Positions 16,415 to 24,797 of a DNA stretch of 64,000 nucleotides are shown piece after piece. Within the stretch, counting starts at the first letter, position 1, and every line of letters begins with the position of its first letter. The notes under the pieces were generated by a model. That model saw only the letters and a program-made list of their open reading frames with translations. It had not been told where the DNA came from and made no database searches. This DNA is from Marispirochaeta aestuarii (GTDB lineage Bacteria > Spirochaetota > Spirochaetia > JC444 > Marispirochaetaceae): assembly GCF_002087085.1 (NCBI RefSeq), contig NZ_MWQY01000009.1, forward strand, positions 62,001 to 126,000, written 5' to 3'. A program made the translations under genes and the position numbers.

Positions 16415-17700
16415 AGCACACCGAGTTTGATGCCGTGGTTATCGGCGGCGGAGCCTCCGGATTATCCGCTGCTGCGGAGATGAGCCGCGGAGGAGCTTCC
16501 GTGGCTGTAGTGGAGAGGGAAGAGACCCTGGGGGGCATTCTCAATCAGTGTATTCATAACGGGTTCGGTCTTCACCAGTACAACGAGGAGCTTACCGGTC
16601 CCGAATACGCCGAACGCTGCATCCGGGACCTGGATGGACTCTCCGTTAAGGTGTTTACCGGCATGACCGTTACCCTGATGGAGACGGAAGAGGGAACTCA
16701 GCTGCTCTACGGTTTTTCCAGGGAATCGGGAATGGTCCGTTTCCGCTGCAGAGCCATCGTGCTTGCCATGGGCTGCAGGGAACGCAACCGGGGCAACCTG
16801 GGCACCCCCGGGACGCGTCCTTCGGGTATTTTTACCGCCGGCCTTGCCCAGCGCCTGGTCAATATTGACGGTATGGTTCCGGGCCGGGAATGTGTTATTG
16901 TGGGCTCCGGCGATATCGGTCTTATAATGGCCCGCCGGATGACCTGGATCGGGGCCAGGGTTCGGGGAGTAATAGAAATCCAGCCCTACCCCGCCGGAAT
17001 AACCCGCAACATTGTGCAATGTCTCCGGGACTTCGATATTCCCCTCTACCTGTCCCACAGCATAACGCGAATATATGGCAAGGACAGGATCAGCGGCGTC
17101 GATGTCGCACCGGTGAGAAATGCCGGCGGTGAAGCTTCCGGGGCTTTCCATATACCCTGCGATACCCTGCTGCTCTCCGTCGGCCTGGTCCCGGAGAATG
17201 AGATCTCAAGAAAGGCCGGAGTGCGGCTCCATCCTGAAACAGGCGGTCCGGTTGTTGACGCACGGTACATGACCTCGGTAACGGGGATCTTTGCCTGCGG
17301 AAATGTTCTACACGTTCACGATCTGGTGGATTACGCCTCGGAAGAGGCCAGACACTGCGGCCAGGCGGTTCTCGATTATCTGTCCGGAGTCTCCGCCGGA
17401 GAACAACTCCGGGTCGGTGCGGGACGCAATGTCAAGTATGTGGTTCCGGGACGTTTTGCCCTGACCGGGAAAAACCGCTTTTATCTGCGCAGCATGATTA
17501 CCGGAACCGGAGCTCGTCTGTGCGTCCGGCTCGGCGGAATCGAAGTCCTCCGCCGGAAACTGCCCTATGTTCAGCCCTCGGAGATGATCAGTTTTGATCT
17601 CGCGGCCGATGAGGATGCGATTTCCTCCCGTTTTACCACCGGAGGGGACGAGACTGATCTGGAGGTTTCCCTGGAAATCCCCGAAAAGGAGGGGGCATGA
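16411..17700 (+). CDS. NAD(P)/FAD-dependent oxidoreductase
   Basis: This 429-residue flavoprotein has two dinucleotide sites: VVIGGGASGLSAAAEMSRGG for FAD and CVIVGSGDIGLIMARRMTW for NAD(P). LGGILNQCIHNGFGLH, near residue 45, is conserved in the subfamily paired with GlpA-like proteins and holds a Cys near the flavin. GIFACGNVLHVHDLVDYASEEA is the C-terminal FAD-contact segment. It most likely passes electrons between the partner dehydrogenase and NAD(P). It overlaps both neighbours by 4 bp (ATGA), indicating tight stoichiometric expression. Confidence 0.87.
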   Translation: MKHTEFDAVVIGGGASGLSAAAEMSRGGASVAVVEREETLGGILNQCIHNGFGLHQYNEELTGPEYAERCIRDLDGLSVKVFTGMTVTLMETEEGTQLLYGFSRESGMVRFRCRAIVLAMGCRERNRGNLGTPGTRPSGIFTAGLAQRLVNIDGMVPGRECVIVGSGDIGLIMARRMTWIGARVRGVIEIQPYPAGITRNIVQCLRDFDIPLYLSHSITRIYGKDRISGVDVAPVRNAGGEASGAFHIPCDTLLLSVGLVPENEISRKAGVRLHPETGGPVVDARYMTSVTGIFACGNVLHVHDLVDYASEEARHCGQAVLDYLSGVSAGEQLRVGAGRNVKYVVPGRFALTGKNRFYLRSMITGTGARLCVRLGGIEVLRRKLPYVQPSEMISFDLAADEDAISSRFTTGGDETDLEVSLEIPEKEGA

Positions 17701-18056
17701 AAAAAGACCTGATCTGCATCAGCTGTCCCATCGGCTGCAGGCTCACGGTGGAAGGGGAGAATCCCGAAAAGATATCCGTCAGCGGTAACCGCTGTCCCCG
17801 GGGGGAAATTTACGGCAGGGAAGAAGCCCTTGCTCCCAGTCGCATGGTCACAGCCACGGTGGCTATAGAATCTGAAAAACTAGCCCGTCTGCCGGTAAAG
17901 ACTGACAGGCCCATCGGCAGGGAGCATATTCCGTCACTGCTGAATCAGCTCTACGCCCTGGAGCTTGTGCCCCCGGTATACTGCGGAGATATCATTCTCG
18001 ATGATTTTGCGGAATCCGGGGTCAGGATCCTGGCGACCAGGACAATAGAAGCATAG
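17697..18056 (+). CDS. DUF1667 protein with four-cysteine site
   Basis: The protein is 119 residues and starts in the 4-bp overlap with the previous gene. The N-terminus ICISCPIGCRLTVE (CxxCxxxC) and SGNRCPRGEIYG supply four Cys, likely an iron-sulfur site. The rest (VKTDRPIGREHIPSLLNQLYAL, PVYCGDIILDDF) is the conserved family part. DUF1667 proteins are found as the third member of this flavoprotein set and may be the electron-transfer subunit in place of GlpC. Its function has not been demonstrated to my knowledge. Confidence 0.85.
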   Translation: MKKDLICISCPIGCRLTVEGENPEKISVSGNRCPRGEIYGREEALAPSRMVTATVAIESEKLARLPVKTDRPIGREHIPSLLNQLYALELVPPVYCGDIILDDFAESGVRILATRTIEA

Positions 18057-18073
18057 AAAAGAGAACAGGATCC

Positions 18074-18098
18074 CCCTGCCGGGGTATGTCCGGCAGGG
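18074..18098. terminator. Stem-loop between convergent DUF1667 and rraA-like genes
   Basis: CCCTGCCGG (18074-18082) and CCGGCAGGG (18090-18098) form a 9-bp GC stem with a 7-base loop. A T-run (18110-18117) lies a little further on. Probably terminates the plus-strand operon and perhaps both directions. Confidence 0.6.
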
Positions 18099-18107
18099 AA
18101 AACCGGA

Positions 18108-18824
18108 CTATTTTTTTGCCCGCAGACGGCCCATTTCGGCCCTCCACTCCTTCAACTGGGAAAGATCCACCTCTCTGCCTTCAGCAAGAGCCTTTCTGCA
18201 GTTTTCCAGTACCGGCATCTCCGCGTCTCCCGCCAGTTTGCAGGCTGCGGCCAGTTCCGGAGCGATTTCCCGGGGAATCAGCACAACACCGTGCCGGTCG
18301 GCAGCCAGCAGGTCCCCCGGATTGACCGTAACGCCGCCGATGCTTACAGGAGTATTGTACTCCTCAATGTGGATGTAGGCGTGGGTCACCAGGGTACATT
18401 TAGCGAAGAATCCGAACCCAAGTTCCTTCACCTCGTTGAGGTCCCGCACACCGCCGTTGGTTATTACCCCCACAGCCCCCAGGGCCTTATGGGTGGTGGC
18501 GTTTACCTCGCCCCAGAAGGAACCCACCGGTTCCGGATCAAGGTCCTGGATAAGGGCGATGGCAGGACGGGGGGTCTTCTGCAGCACCTCAAAATACTTC
18601 ATCCAGTTTTCCAGCTGCTCCTGAGTGGGGGGTGTAGATGCGGAAACCTTGGCCGTACAGGCATAGCCGATCATTGTTTTGCCGTAGGGCAGTATACACT
18701 TTATCTCCGGGGTCATGGCCCCTTCCGTGCGGGGACGGACATTGAACCTCTCTATCGCGTTGGCGATAGTAGGGGTATCAAACATCCGTAATCCCTCAAT
18801 CTGTTGTTGCGTCAGTTCAGACAA
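18108..18824 (-). CDS. RraA-family protein (aldolase/demethylmenaquinone-methyltransferase-like)
   Basis: The protein is about 238 residues. The fold's signature GGVRDLNEV (metal and substrate site) and GDLLAADRHGVVLIP are present, and TPTIANAIERF near the N-terminus matches family members. Such proteins include 4-hydroxy-4-methyl-2-oxoglutarate/oxaloacetate aldolases and the RNase E inhibitor RraA. Next to an enolase-superfamily dehydratase and a carboxylate transporter, an aldolase or decarboxylase of a sugar-acid product is more likely. I chose TTG at 18824 because GGAGG lies 8 bases upstream. It is GC-richer than the genes upstream in the same transcription unit. Confidence 0.82.
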   Translation of the reverse strand: MSELTQQQIEGLRMFDTPTIANAIERFNVRPRTEGAMTPEIKCILPYGKTMIGYACTAKVSASTPPTQEQLENWMKYFEVLQKTPRPAIALIQDLDPEPVGSFWGEVNATTHKALGAVGVITNGGVRDLNEVKELGFGFFAKCTLVTHAYIHIEEYNTPVSIGGVTVNPGDLLAADRHGVVLIPREIAPELAAACKLAGDAEMPVLENCRKALAEGREVDLSQLKEWRAEMGRLRAKK

Positions 18825-18890
18825 TTCAGTTACCTCCGAAAATATTATCAAACACGAAAACTGTATAAAGACTCCAGGATCTTTATTGTT

Positions 18891-20081
18891 TTAATTAGAA
18901 AATACATGACGCTGAGTTGTATGGGCATTCAGCCAATCCCAATCGTATACTACACCAAGTCCTGGATCATCGGGAATAGGTACACACCCATCCGCGCCGA
19001 TGGAATCTATATCGTCCTTGTATCCACAGGCATAGCAAGGTGGTAGAATATTGGGTAGCTTAGGACCCACAGTTGCGATTTCGTAGAAATTGGTATTTTG
19101 CACAGCACCTACAACCTGACGATGAGCCGGGCCACAAGCATGTACTTCTACATCAAGTCCAAAAGCTTCGGCCATCCGTGCCGTCTTAATAGCTCCAGTA
19201 ATACCCATATCGTACTCAGGATCAGTTCTAACAAAGTCTGTCCCATCTGCAAGAATAAAATCACATTTAGATTCCAAAGCCCGGACGTGCTCGGTAATCA
19301 ATAGCGGTGTTTTAATCAGTGAGCGAAGTTTTCTGTGAGAAAATGATGACATTGAGTTATCTTTGTAAGGATCTTCATACCAAAAGTATTCTGCATCATC
19401 GCAAGCCCTCCCAACATAAAGCGCATCTCCAAAGGTTTGAAGGTCAGATGCCGCGTCGTACATTAAGGTCAGACTCTCACCTATTTGTTCACGGAGCTTT
19501 TGAATCAGGGTTGCTTCAACCTTTGCGTCCCCTTCAAACCAACCATGATGCTTAAAGGCTTTGTACCCCATTTCGCGGCACTGGACAGCAAAATCACAGT
19601 AGGCATCATAGCTGTCAAGCATTCCAGTGTGATCCCCATGATAGGTGCTTGCATAGGCAAGTATTTCACTGCGGTATCTGCCTATCATATCAGCTACGGA
19701 CTTTCCACTCTGTTTTCCCGCCAAATCCCAAAGTGCAATATCGACTGGTCCTTGGCCCATATGATCAGTATGACAGAGACGGCGGTTCCACTCCTTATAG
19801 AAAAACTCCCTTTCATCCGGATCTCTGCCAGGTAAATCAGCAACGAGTTGCAGGGTTTGAGCCAGTGCCGATCTGGTGCCACCCCACTGAGTAACGTATT
19901 CACCCCTCGAGCCATCATCACATACGATTATGATAGCGTATTTAGACATCGGCATTCTTCCACCTTTCAGATATCCTACATGGTTATGAGCATCTTGAAA
20001 GGCTATACCGATATTTTCAACAATATAGGTAAAATCAAATACTTCGACTCGTTCAATTCGTGACACTGCCTTCTCCGCCAT
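18891..20081 (-). CDS. Enolase-superfamily sugar-acid dehydratase-like enzyme (mandelate racemase group)
   Basis: The protein is 396 residues. The metal ligands of the superfamily barrel can be placed at Asp209 (LMYDAAS), Glu236 (WYEDP) and Glu264 (ITEH). The KxxxH-like GYKAFKHHGW near 173-181 supplies a possible catalytic Lys/His, and VHACGPAH near 325 lies on the opposite face. The N-terminal capping domain is complete. Members dehydrate or racemise sugar acids; substrate unknown. It overlaps tctA by 29 bp and precedes the RraA-like gene, so the operon appears to import a carboxylate, dehydrate it and then cleave it. AT-rich codon use. Confidence 0.85.
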   Translation of the reverse strand: MAEKAVSRIERVEVFDFTYIVENIGIAFQDAHNHVGYLKGGRMPMSKYAIIIVCDDGSRGEYVTQWGGTRSALAQTLQLVADLPGRDPDEREFFYKEWNRRLCHTDHMGQGPVDIALWDLAGKQSGKSVADMIGRYRSEILAYASTYHGDHTGMLDSYDAYCDFAVQCREMGYKAFKHHGWFEGDAKVEATLIQKLREQIGESLTLMYDAASDLQTFGDALYVGRACDDAEYFWYEDPYKDNSMSSFSHRKLRSLIKTPLLITEHVRALESKCDFILADGTDFVRTDPEYDMGITGAIKTARMAEAFGLDVEVHACGPAHRQVVGAVQNTNFYEIATVGPKLPNILPPCYACGYKDDIDSIGADGCVPIPDDPGLGVVYDWDWLNAHTTQRHVFSN

Positions 20082-21573
20082 TTTGTTCAGATAGCATCTT
20101 TGTTTCCTTGAAATTGTTCCTAATAGACACTATCAATGAGACGAGGGCTACAGAAAGGAAAATAATAGATATGGGCTTCTGAATAAACGGTAGATAACTG
20201 CCATCGCTAAGCTGCAATCCCCTTCGCAGGTTCAGTTCAGCAATCGGACCAAGAATAAAACCTAAAACCACCGGAGGAAGAGGAAATTTTAACTTCATCA
20301 GCAGATATCCGGCTAATCCAAAAACGAGTAAACAGATGACATCGAACATCCTATTATTTGCCGCATAGGCACCAACAACACAAAGCATCATAATTATAGA
20401 AAATAAAATGTGTCTAGGGATTGCTAGAAGCCGTACGAACCCCCTCATCCCAAAAAACTCAAGAATCAGCATAGCGACATTGGCTACAATAAGGGCAGCA
20501 AAAATACTGTAGACTATGTATCCGTTTGTAGTAAAAAGAAGCGGGCCCGGCCGGATTCCATGGATCATTAGACCACCAAGGAGCATTGCGGTTACAGTAT
20601 CTCCTGGAATTCCTAGGGTTAATAGAGGGACTAGAGCTCCTCCTACAGAAGCATTGTTCGCAGATTCAGATGCGACAATTCCGTCCATGATGCCTGTCCC
20701 AAATTTTTCAGGATGGCGGGATTGATTTTTTGCTGTGATATAAGCCACGATATTTGAAGTAGATCCTCCGATACCTGGTAGTATACCTATTCCCGTCCCT
20801 ATAAGGCTTGATCTGATCCAGTTGATTGTCTGTTGGGCGAACTCCTTTGGACTGAATCCGAATCCCCTAATTCTGTAGTCAGCGATCTCATCTTTTGTAA
20901 TTGCTTTTCCCTTGCGTTCAGAATTCTTTAGGATTTCCCCAACCGCATATAAACCTATGAGAAGGGGTAGAAGACCGAATCCTCCATCTAAAACATGTAC
21001 ACCAAATGTGAAGCGCGGATAACCGTCCAGAGGCGCAACACCTACAAGAGAAAATCCAACTCCAATGCCCCCCGCTATCAACCCTTTTACCAGTGACCCT
21101 TGAGAAAGACTGGCTATCATGGTTAAAGCAAAGACTGTGATTGAAAAATAATCATAGGATGAAAACTTTAGAGCGATGCGCGCTAGTGGCGGTGAAACAA
21201 AAATCAGGATTAAGATACTAATTAAACCTCCCAGAAAGGAGTACACAATACCGATACCAAGAGCTTTACCCGCCTCTCCCTTTGCCGCCATTGGATGTCC
21301 GTCAAAGGTTGTTGCAATAGATGCCGGAGTGCCTGGAATCTTCAGCAGAATGGCGGTTATTAACCCTCCGGAAATACCTCCGATATAAAGTCCAAGCAAC
21401 AGAGAGATCCCGTTGATCGGCTGCAAACCAAAGGTAATAGGTAAGCATAGTGCGACTGCCATCGTTGCTGTCATACCCGGTATGGCACCGAAGATGATCC
21501 CGATTGATACACCGATGAAGATCAATAGTAGCGTTTTTATGTTCAGTACTGCAAGAATACCTGTCAGTAGCAT
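20053..21573 (-). CDS. Tripartite tricarboxylate transporter large permease (TctA family)
   Basis: This 506-residue membrane protein has about 11-12 hydrophobic segments. Family signatures include IFGAIPGMTATMAVALCLPITFGL near the N-terminus, LLKIPGTPASIATTFDGHPMA, IGILPGIGGSTSNIVAYITA and LTLGIPGDTVTAMLLGG. It moves carboxylates across the inner membrane using the ion gradient, fed by the binding protein TctC. It is the first of two TTT systems in this window; the other is in the citrate locus. The substrate here is probably a sugar acid, judging from the enolase-superfamily neighbour. Confidence 0.93.
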   Translation of the reverse strand: MLLTGILAVLNIKTLLLIFIGVSIGIIFGAIPGMTATMAVALCLPITFGLQPINGISLLLGLYIGGISGGLITAILLKIPGTPASIATTFDGHPMAAKGEAGKALGIGIVYSFLGGLISILILIFVSPPLARIALKFSSYDYFSITVFALTMIASLSQGSLVKGLIAGGIGVGFSLVGVAPLDGYPRFTFGVHVLDGGFGLLPLLIGLYAVGEILKNSERKGKAITKDEIADYRIRGFGFSPKEFAQQTINWIRSSLIGTGIGILPGIGGSTSNIVAYITAKNQSRHPEKFGTGIMDGIVASESANNASVGGALVPLLTLGIPGDTVTAMLLGGLMIHGIRPGPLLFTTNGYIVYSIFAALIVANVAMLILEFFGMRGFVRLLAIPRHILFSIIMMLCVVGAYAANNRMFDVICLLVFGLAGYLLMKLKFPLPPVVLGFILGPIAELNLRRGLQLSDGSYLPFIQKPISIIFLSVALVSLIVSIRNNFKETKMLSEQNGGEGSVTN

Positions 21574-21585
21574 ATCATTATCTCC

Positions 21586-22065
21586 TCACCCCAGAATTCC
21601 CGCCGGCAAGAGCAGATTGAAAACATTCACGAACAAAAAATAGACAGCAGTCGGCAAACCTGTAGATAAAATAAGAAAAAGCAGAATGTTACGATGATTC
21701 CTAGGTGCAAGGATATACATCTCTCCGAACAGGAATACTGCAGACATTATAATGAATCCTAAAACTTTAAGAAGAAATATATATGAAATAAGCAAGATAA
21801 CCGATGCCACAAAAGTGCGTACCTCTAAGGGGCCTTCGTCTTTGTCTTTCTTTTCCTTTGTTTTCTTTATATTCAGTTCATACAGTGAGTTAGAAATTAA
21901 AATTAAGCTCAGTATACTGATGTAGATACCAACAGCTTTTGGTAAATATTCAGGCCCCACACCGGCAAGGCGTGTCTTATCAATACCAAAAGAAGCGATA
22001 AGGACAGCTAAGCCTAAAATTAGTGAAAAAAAACCTGACCAGATATCTTTTTTTTGTTGCACCAT
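21586..22065 (-). CDS. Tripartite tricarboxylate transporter small permease (TctB family)
   Basis: The protein is 159 residues with four hydrophobic segments: GFFSLILGLAVLIASFGI, VGIYISILSLILISNSLY, FVASVILLISYIFLLKVLGF and ILLFLILSTGLPTAVYFLF. A Lys/Glu-rich cytosolic loop (NIKKTKEKKDKDEG) lies between the second and third. Size and topology match TctB. It lies 12 bp ahead of tctA. Confidence 0.87.
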   Translation of the reverse strand: MVQQKKDIWSGFFSLILGLAVLIASFGIDKTRLAGVGPEYLPKAVGIYISILSLILISNSLYELNIKKTKEKKDKDEGPLEVRTFVASVILLISYIFLLKVLGFIIMSAVFLFGEMYILAPRNHRNILLFLILSTGLPTAVYFLFVNVFNLLLPAGILG

Positions 22066-22133
22066 ATCATGTCCTTACTATTCAAATAACATCCCTGCTT
22101 GAAAAGCATCAGGCAGGGATATATGGATAAGAT

Positions 22134-23114
22134 TTAGTTTACTTTGAGAAGTTCAGCATACTTCATGATTACTTCGCGTTGACCATTTAATGCATCAAGC
22201 GCATCATTGCCGCGAAGGTAAAAGGGCTTCTGAAAATAAGCTTTATGGATCTCTTCTTGGTATTGAGGATTCTTGGCGACCTCTTCCGCTGCATCAGCCC
22301 AAGTTTCTACTATCTCCCGGGACGTTCCTTTTGGAAAGGCAAAGAAATAGAGCATATCCAAAGTAGAATCGGGAAATCCCAGCTCAGCAACAGTTGGTAC
22401 ATCAGGGGCCTCTTCTATTCGTTCGGAACCGAGACTTGCCAGAGCTTTCACATCTCCGCTGTCAATATAATCCTTCATCATGCCATACGCATTAGGAATA
22501 ATATCTACATGACCACCCATAAGGGCAGCAAGCCGATCTGAACCGCCTCCGAAGTCTGCCAACTTGAATTTGACTCCCTGTTCATACAGGGTTACTCCGG
22601 CGAGATAGGTTGTAGCCCCGGTGTTCGCAGCAAAGGTTATTGCATCGGGGGTTTTCTTCGTTGCTGCAACGACATCGTCGAATGAATTGTAGGGTGCGGA
22701 TCCGTCAGCGTAGAGGAGTACTCCTGCACTTTTTGCCCCGATACATGAAATCTCATAGTCATTGGCGTTTTTATCCCACAAGCCTGCTGCTTCACTAACC
22801 ATCATAGCTGAATGGTGCCACAGTACAGTATATCCATCGGGATCACTGTCAAGAACGTGCCTCATTCCTATCGTCCCTCCGCTACCAGTAACATTTGTAA
22901 CGACAACTGGGACTCCAAGAATATCCTTCAGATATTTTGCGTAAACACGTGCGTTATAATCTGTATCTCCGCCGGGGTTAAAAGCTACAACAATCTGCAC
23001 AGACTTTGCAGGCCATGCTTTTTCTGACTGTTCCTGTTCTCCATTAGCGAAAAGTGATGCTGCTAAAAATACCAAAAGTAGCCCTATTCCAAAACTTCGA
23101 TTTTTTGTGATCAT
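22134..23114 (-). CDS. TTT-system solute-binding protein (Bug/TctC family)
   Basis: The protein is about 326 residues. The N-terminus MITKNRSFGIGLLLVFLAASLFANG is a signal peptide. The Bug-family pattern follows: WPAKSVQIVVAFNPGGDTDYNAR, VVVTNVTGSGGTIGMRHV, then DRLAALMGGHVDIIPN. It captures a carboxylate in the periplasm for the permease pair. I start at the ATG at 23114, which has AGGAGG six bases upstream, rather than an earlier in-frame codon. It is the first gene of the tctC-tctB-tctA-enolase-rraA unit. Confidence 0.92.
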   Translation of the reverse strand: MITKNRSFGIGLLLVFLAASLFANGEQEQSEKAWPAKSVQIVVAFNPGGDTDYNARVYAKYLKDILGVPVVVTNVTGSGGTIGMRHVLDSDPDGYTVLWHHSAMMVSEAAGLWDKNANDYEISCIGAKSAGVLLYADGSAPYNSFDDVVAATKKTPDAITFAANTGATTYLAGVTLYEQGVKFKLADFGGGSDRLAALMGGHVDIIPNAYGMMKDYIDSGDVKALASLGSERIEEAPDVPTVAELGFPDSTLDMLYFFAFPKGTSREIVETWADAAEEVAKNPQYQEEIHKAYFQKPFYLRGNDALDALNGQREVIMKYAELLKVN

Positions 23115-23456
23115 ACAATACCTCCTGTCTTTTTTGCATGCTAACAGTAACCTCCCTAAAATACACACTATATAATTTTGCATGCAATATTTATGCTAAT
23201 TGTACAATTGAAATTTATTTTCTGCAAGAAAAACTTCAAATTAAACTCATTTATATGGATATTTACTAAAAAGCAAAAGATTATCTAATATGCCAATCTC
23301 TGAAAAACAGTTAAATTGGTCTTAACCAATCCTGTCGTCAAAGAAAGATAGTTGTTAAACATATTGCTGTTTTAGTTCAGATGCCCTCAACACTAATATG
23401 CTGTTCTGCTATCTATCATTTTCGTTCATATTCCACAGAACATTCCCTTAGAATCC
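23115..23456. other. Intergenic region (342 bp) upstream of the TTT operon
   Basis: AT-rich, with no reading frame of note. It holds the palindrome TTGCATGCAA (23178-23187), a second TTGCATGC (23134-23141) and a copy of the ATGCAATATT motif. The part beyond about 23220 shows nothing I can assign. Confidence 0.6.
23175..23196. promoter_or_regulatory. Candidate GntR operator, copy A (upstream of the TTT operon)
   Basis: ATTTTGCATGCAATATT (23175-23191), about 60 bp ahead of the tctC start. It matches 16 of 17 bases of copy B at 24481 and shares ATGCAATATTTAT with copy C at 24730. Confidence 0.5.
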
Positions 23457-24464
23457 TTACCAGCAATTACATAGAGCTTCTATGTTTTCAATGGAGACAT
23501 CCACTCCGGCAACACTCTGACCAATAAGTCCTCCGCCATTAACAGTGAGCATCTCCTTCATTTTTGACGCACTTTTGTAAATTTCCTCCGGACCTTTGAA
23601 GGCTAGGACATTCTGACGATCGATCTCTCCCCAAAAACATATTTTTCCCCTGAAATTCCTGCTGATCTCATCAAGGTCCATTATCCAGATCTGACTATTA
23701 ACCGCATCTACCCCAAGATCAATTAAATCCTTGTATAAATTATATATGTAGCCGTCGCTATGGAAAAAAATGTATTTACCCTTGGCTTGTATCTTATCTA
23801 TGATCTTCCGGTAGATGGGTTTGAACATCGCTGTGAAGTCTTTAGGCGATATGAGTAGACTTATCTGAGATCCCCAGTCTTCTGTAAAAAAGATACCATC
23901 TACATCTTTATCAAGCCAGTAATCAAGGTATCGATCAAAATACTCAGCTATTTTATCCAAGAAGATAAAAAGCCCCCTCTCTTTTAAACCGATATCCATG
24001 AAGAGGTTTTCTGTCCCCCGGACAAACTGCATGCGCTGAAAAGGCTCAACCTTAGCACCGATTACAAAACGGCCTTTGTTACGAGATTGCTCTATCTTTT
24101 TGTTAATCAGATCATTATGCTCCTCCCATTCAGAATCCAACCAAAGGTAGGGAGGAGACCAATTATTCACATCATCAAGATCCTTCAAAGCTGGTTCTTT
24201 TACCTCTCCCACCATTCCATCGGCAAGGACAAGCCATGAACTGCCCCAGGTATCAACGTAACGCCCGCGTTGTGTCGATCGGCTATAAAAGTTTCTATCC
24301 CCGGGACCGGCAATAAGATCAATATCGTTTGGATAGCGCTGAATAAGATTATCAAGCTGCTGACCATAGCGGTTCCGTGTAGCCTGGTGGAACCAGAGAT
24401 TAAGAGGGATCTTGCCCGGACTTTTAAATTTCAATGCAGCAATAACTCTTTCCCTGCTTGTCAT
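23457..24464 (-). CDS. Uroporphyrinogen-decarboxylase-family protein (HSDG subtype)
   Basis: The protein is about 335 residues from the ATG at 24464, which has a GGAGGGG site 4-10 bases upstream. MTSRERVIAALKFKSPGKIPLNLWFH is the family N-terminus. The motif corresponding to the zinc/corrinoid-methyl-transfer HxCG of MtaA-type enzymes reads FHSDGYI here, with Asp for Cys. The C-terminal GGGLIGQSVAGVDVSIENIEAL is also family-like. Such proteins are often methyltransferases acting on corrinoid proteins rather than haem enzymes. No corrinoid protein is encoded nearby, so the reaction is unknown. AT-rich island gene. Confidence 0.82.
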   Translation of the reverse strand: MTSRERVIAALKFKSPGKIPLNLWFHQATRNRYGQQLDNLIQRYPNDIDLIAGPGDRNFYSRSTQRGRYVDTWGSSWLVLADGMVGEVKEPALKDLDDVNNWSPPYLWLDSEWEEHNDLINKKIEQSRNKGRFVIGAKVEPFQRMQFVRGTENLFMDIGLKERGLFIFLDKIAEYFDRYLDYWLDKDVDGIFFTEDWGSQISLLISPKDFTAMFKPIYRKIIDKIQAKGKYIFFHSDGYIYNLYKDLIDLGVDAVNSQIWIMDLDEISRNFRGKICFWGEIDRQNVLAFKGPEEIYKSASKMKEMLTVNGGGLIGQSVAGVDVSIENIEALCNCW

Positions 24465-24480
24465 GTACCCCTCCAGATCT

Positions 24481-24508
24481 ATTTTGAATGCAATATTAAA
24501 CATGCAAC
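24481..24508. promoter_or_regulatory. Candidate GntR operator, copy B
   Basis: ATTTTGAATGCAATATT (24481-24497) followed by an inverted-looking ATGCAA (24502-24507). It lies 17 bp upstream of the start of the minus-strand URO-D gene, so binding would block its transcript. Confidence 0.5.
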
Positions 24509-24729
24509 TATTTGTTGTATATAAAATTTCGGTTATTATTTGTAAATTATTGTTATCGATTACCTTCAAAGCAGTTTGCTCAAATGATCTTACAAATAGT
24601 GTCAACACATGTAACTTTCATTATGAGGAATAATTCTCGGAATTCACGATTTTTTTTAATAGACTATCATAATCTACTTTACGGCATGGCACCAACATAG
24701 TACAATCACTGCACACAAACAAATACTGT

Positions 24730-24742
24730 ATGCAATATTTAT
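24730..24742. promoter_or_regulatory. Candidate GntR operator, copy C
   Basis: ATGCAATATTTAT, identical over 13 bases to copy A. It lies 56 bp ahead of the plus-strand URO-D gene. Confidence 0.45.
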
Positions 24743-24797
24743 TTGATGTCATTTTTGAAGTGTCTTGACAAATAAGAACTAGTTAATAGGAGAAGGA

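Larger units (their letters stand above)
24465..24797. other. Divergent regulatory region between two URO-D-family genes
   Basis: 333 bp, strongly AT-rich. It contains motif copies B and C and several further TGCA-centred half-sites (ATGCAAC near 24502, TTGTATAT near 24515). Both genes are probably controlled from here. Confidence 0.55.
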
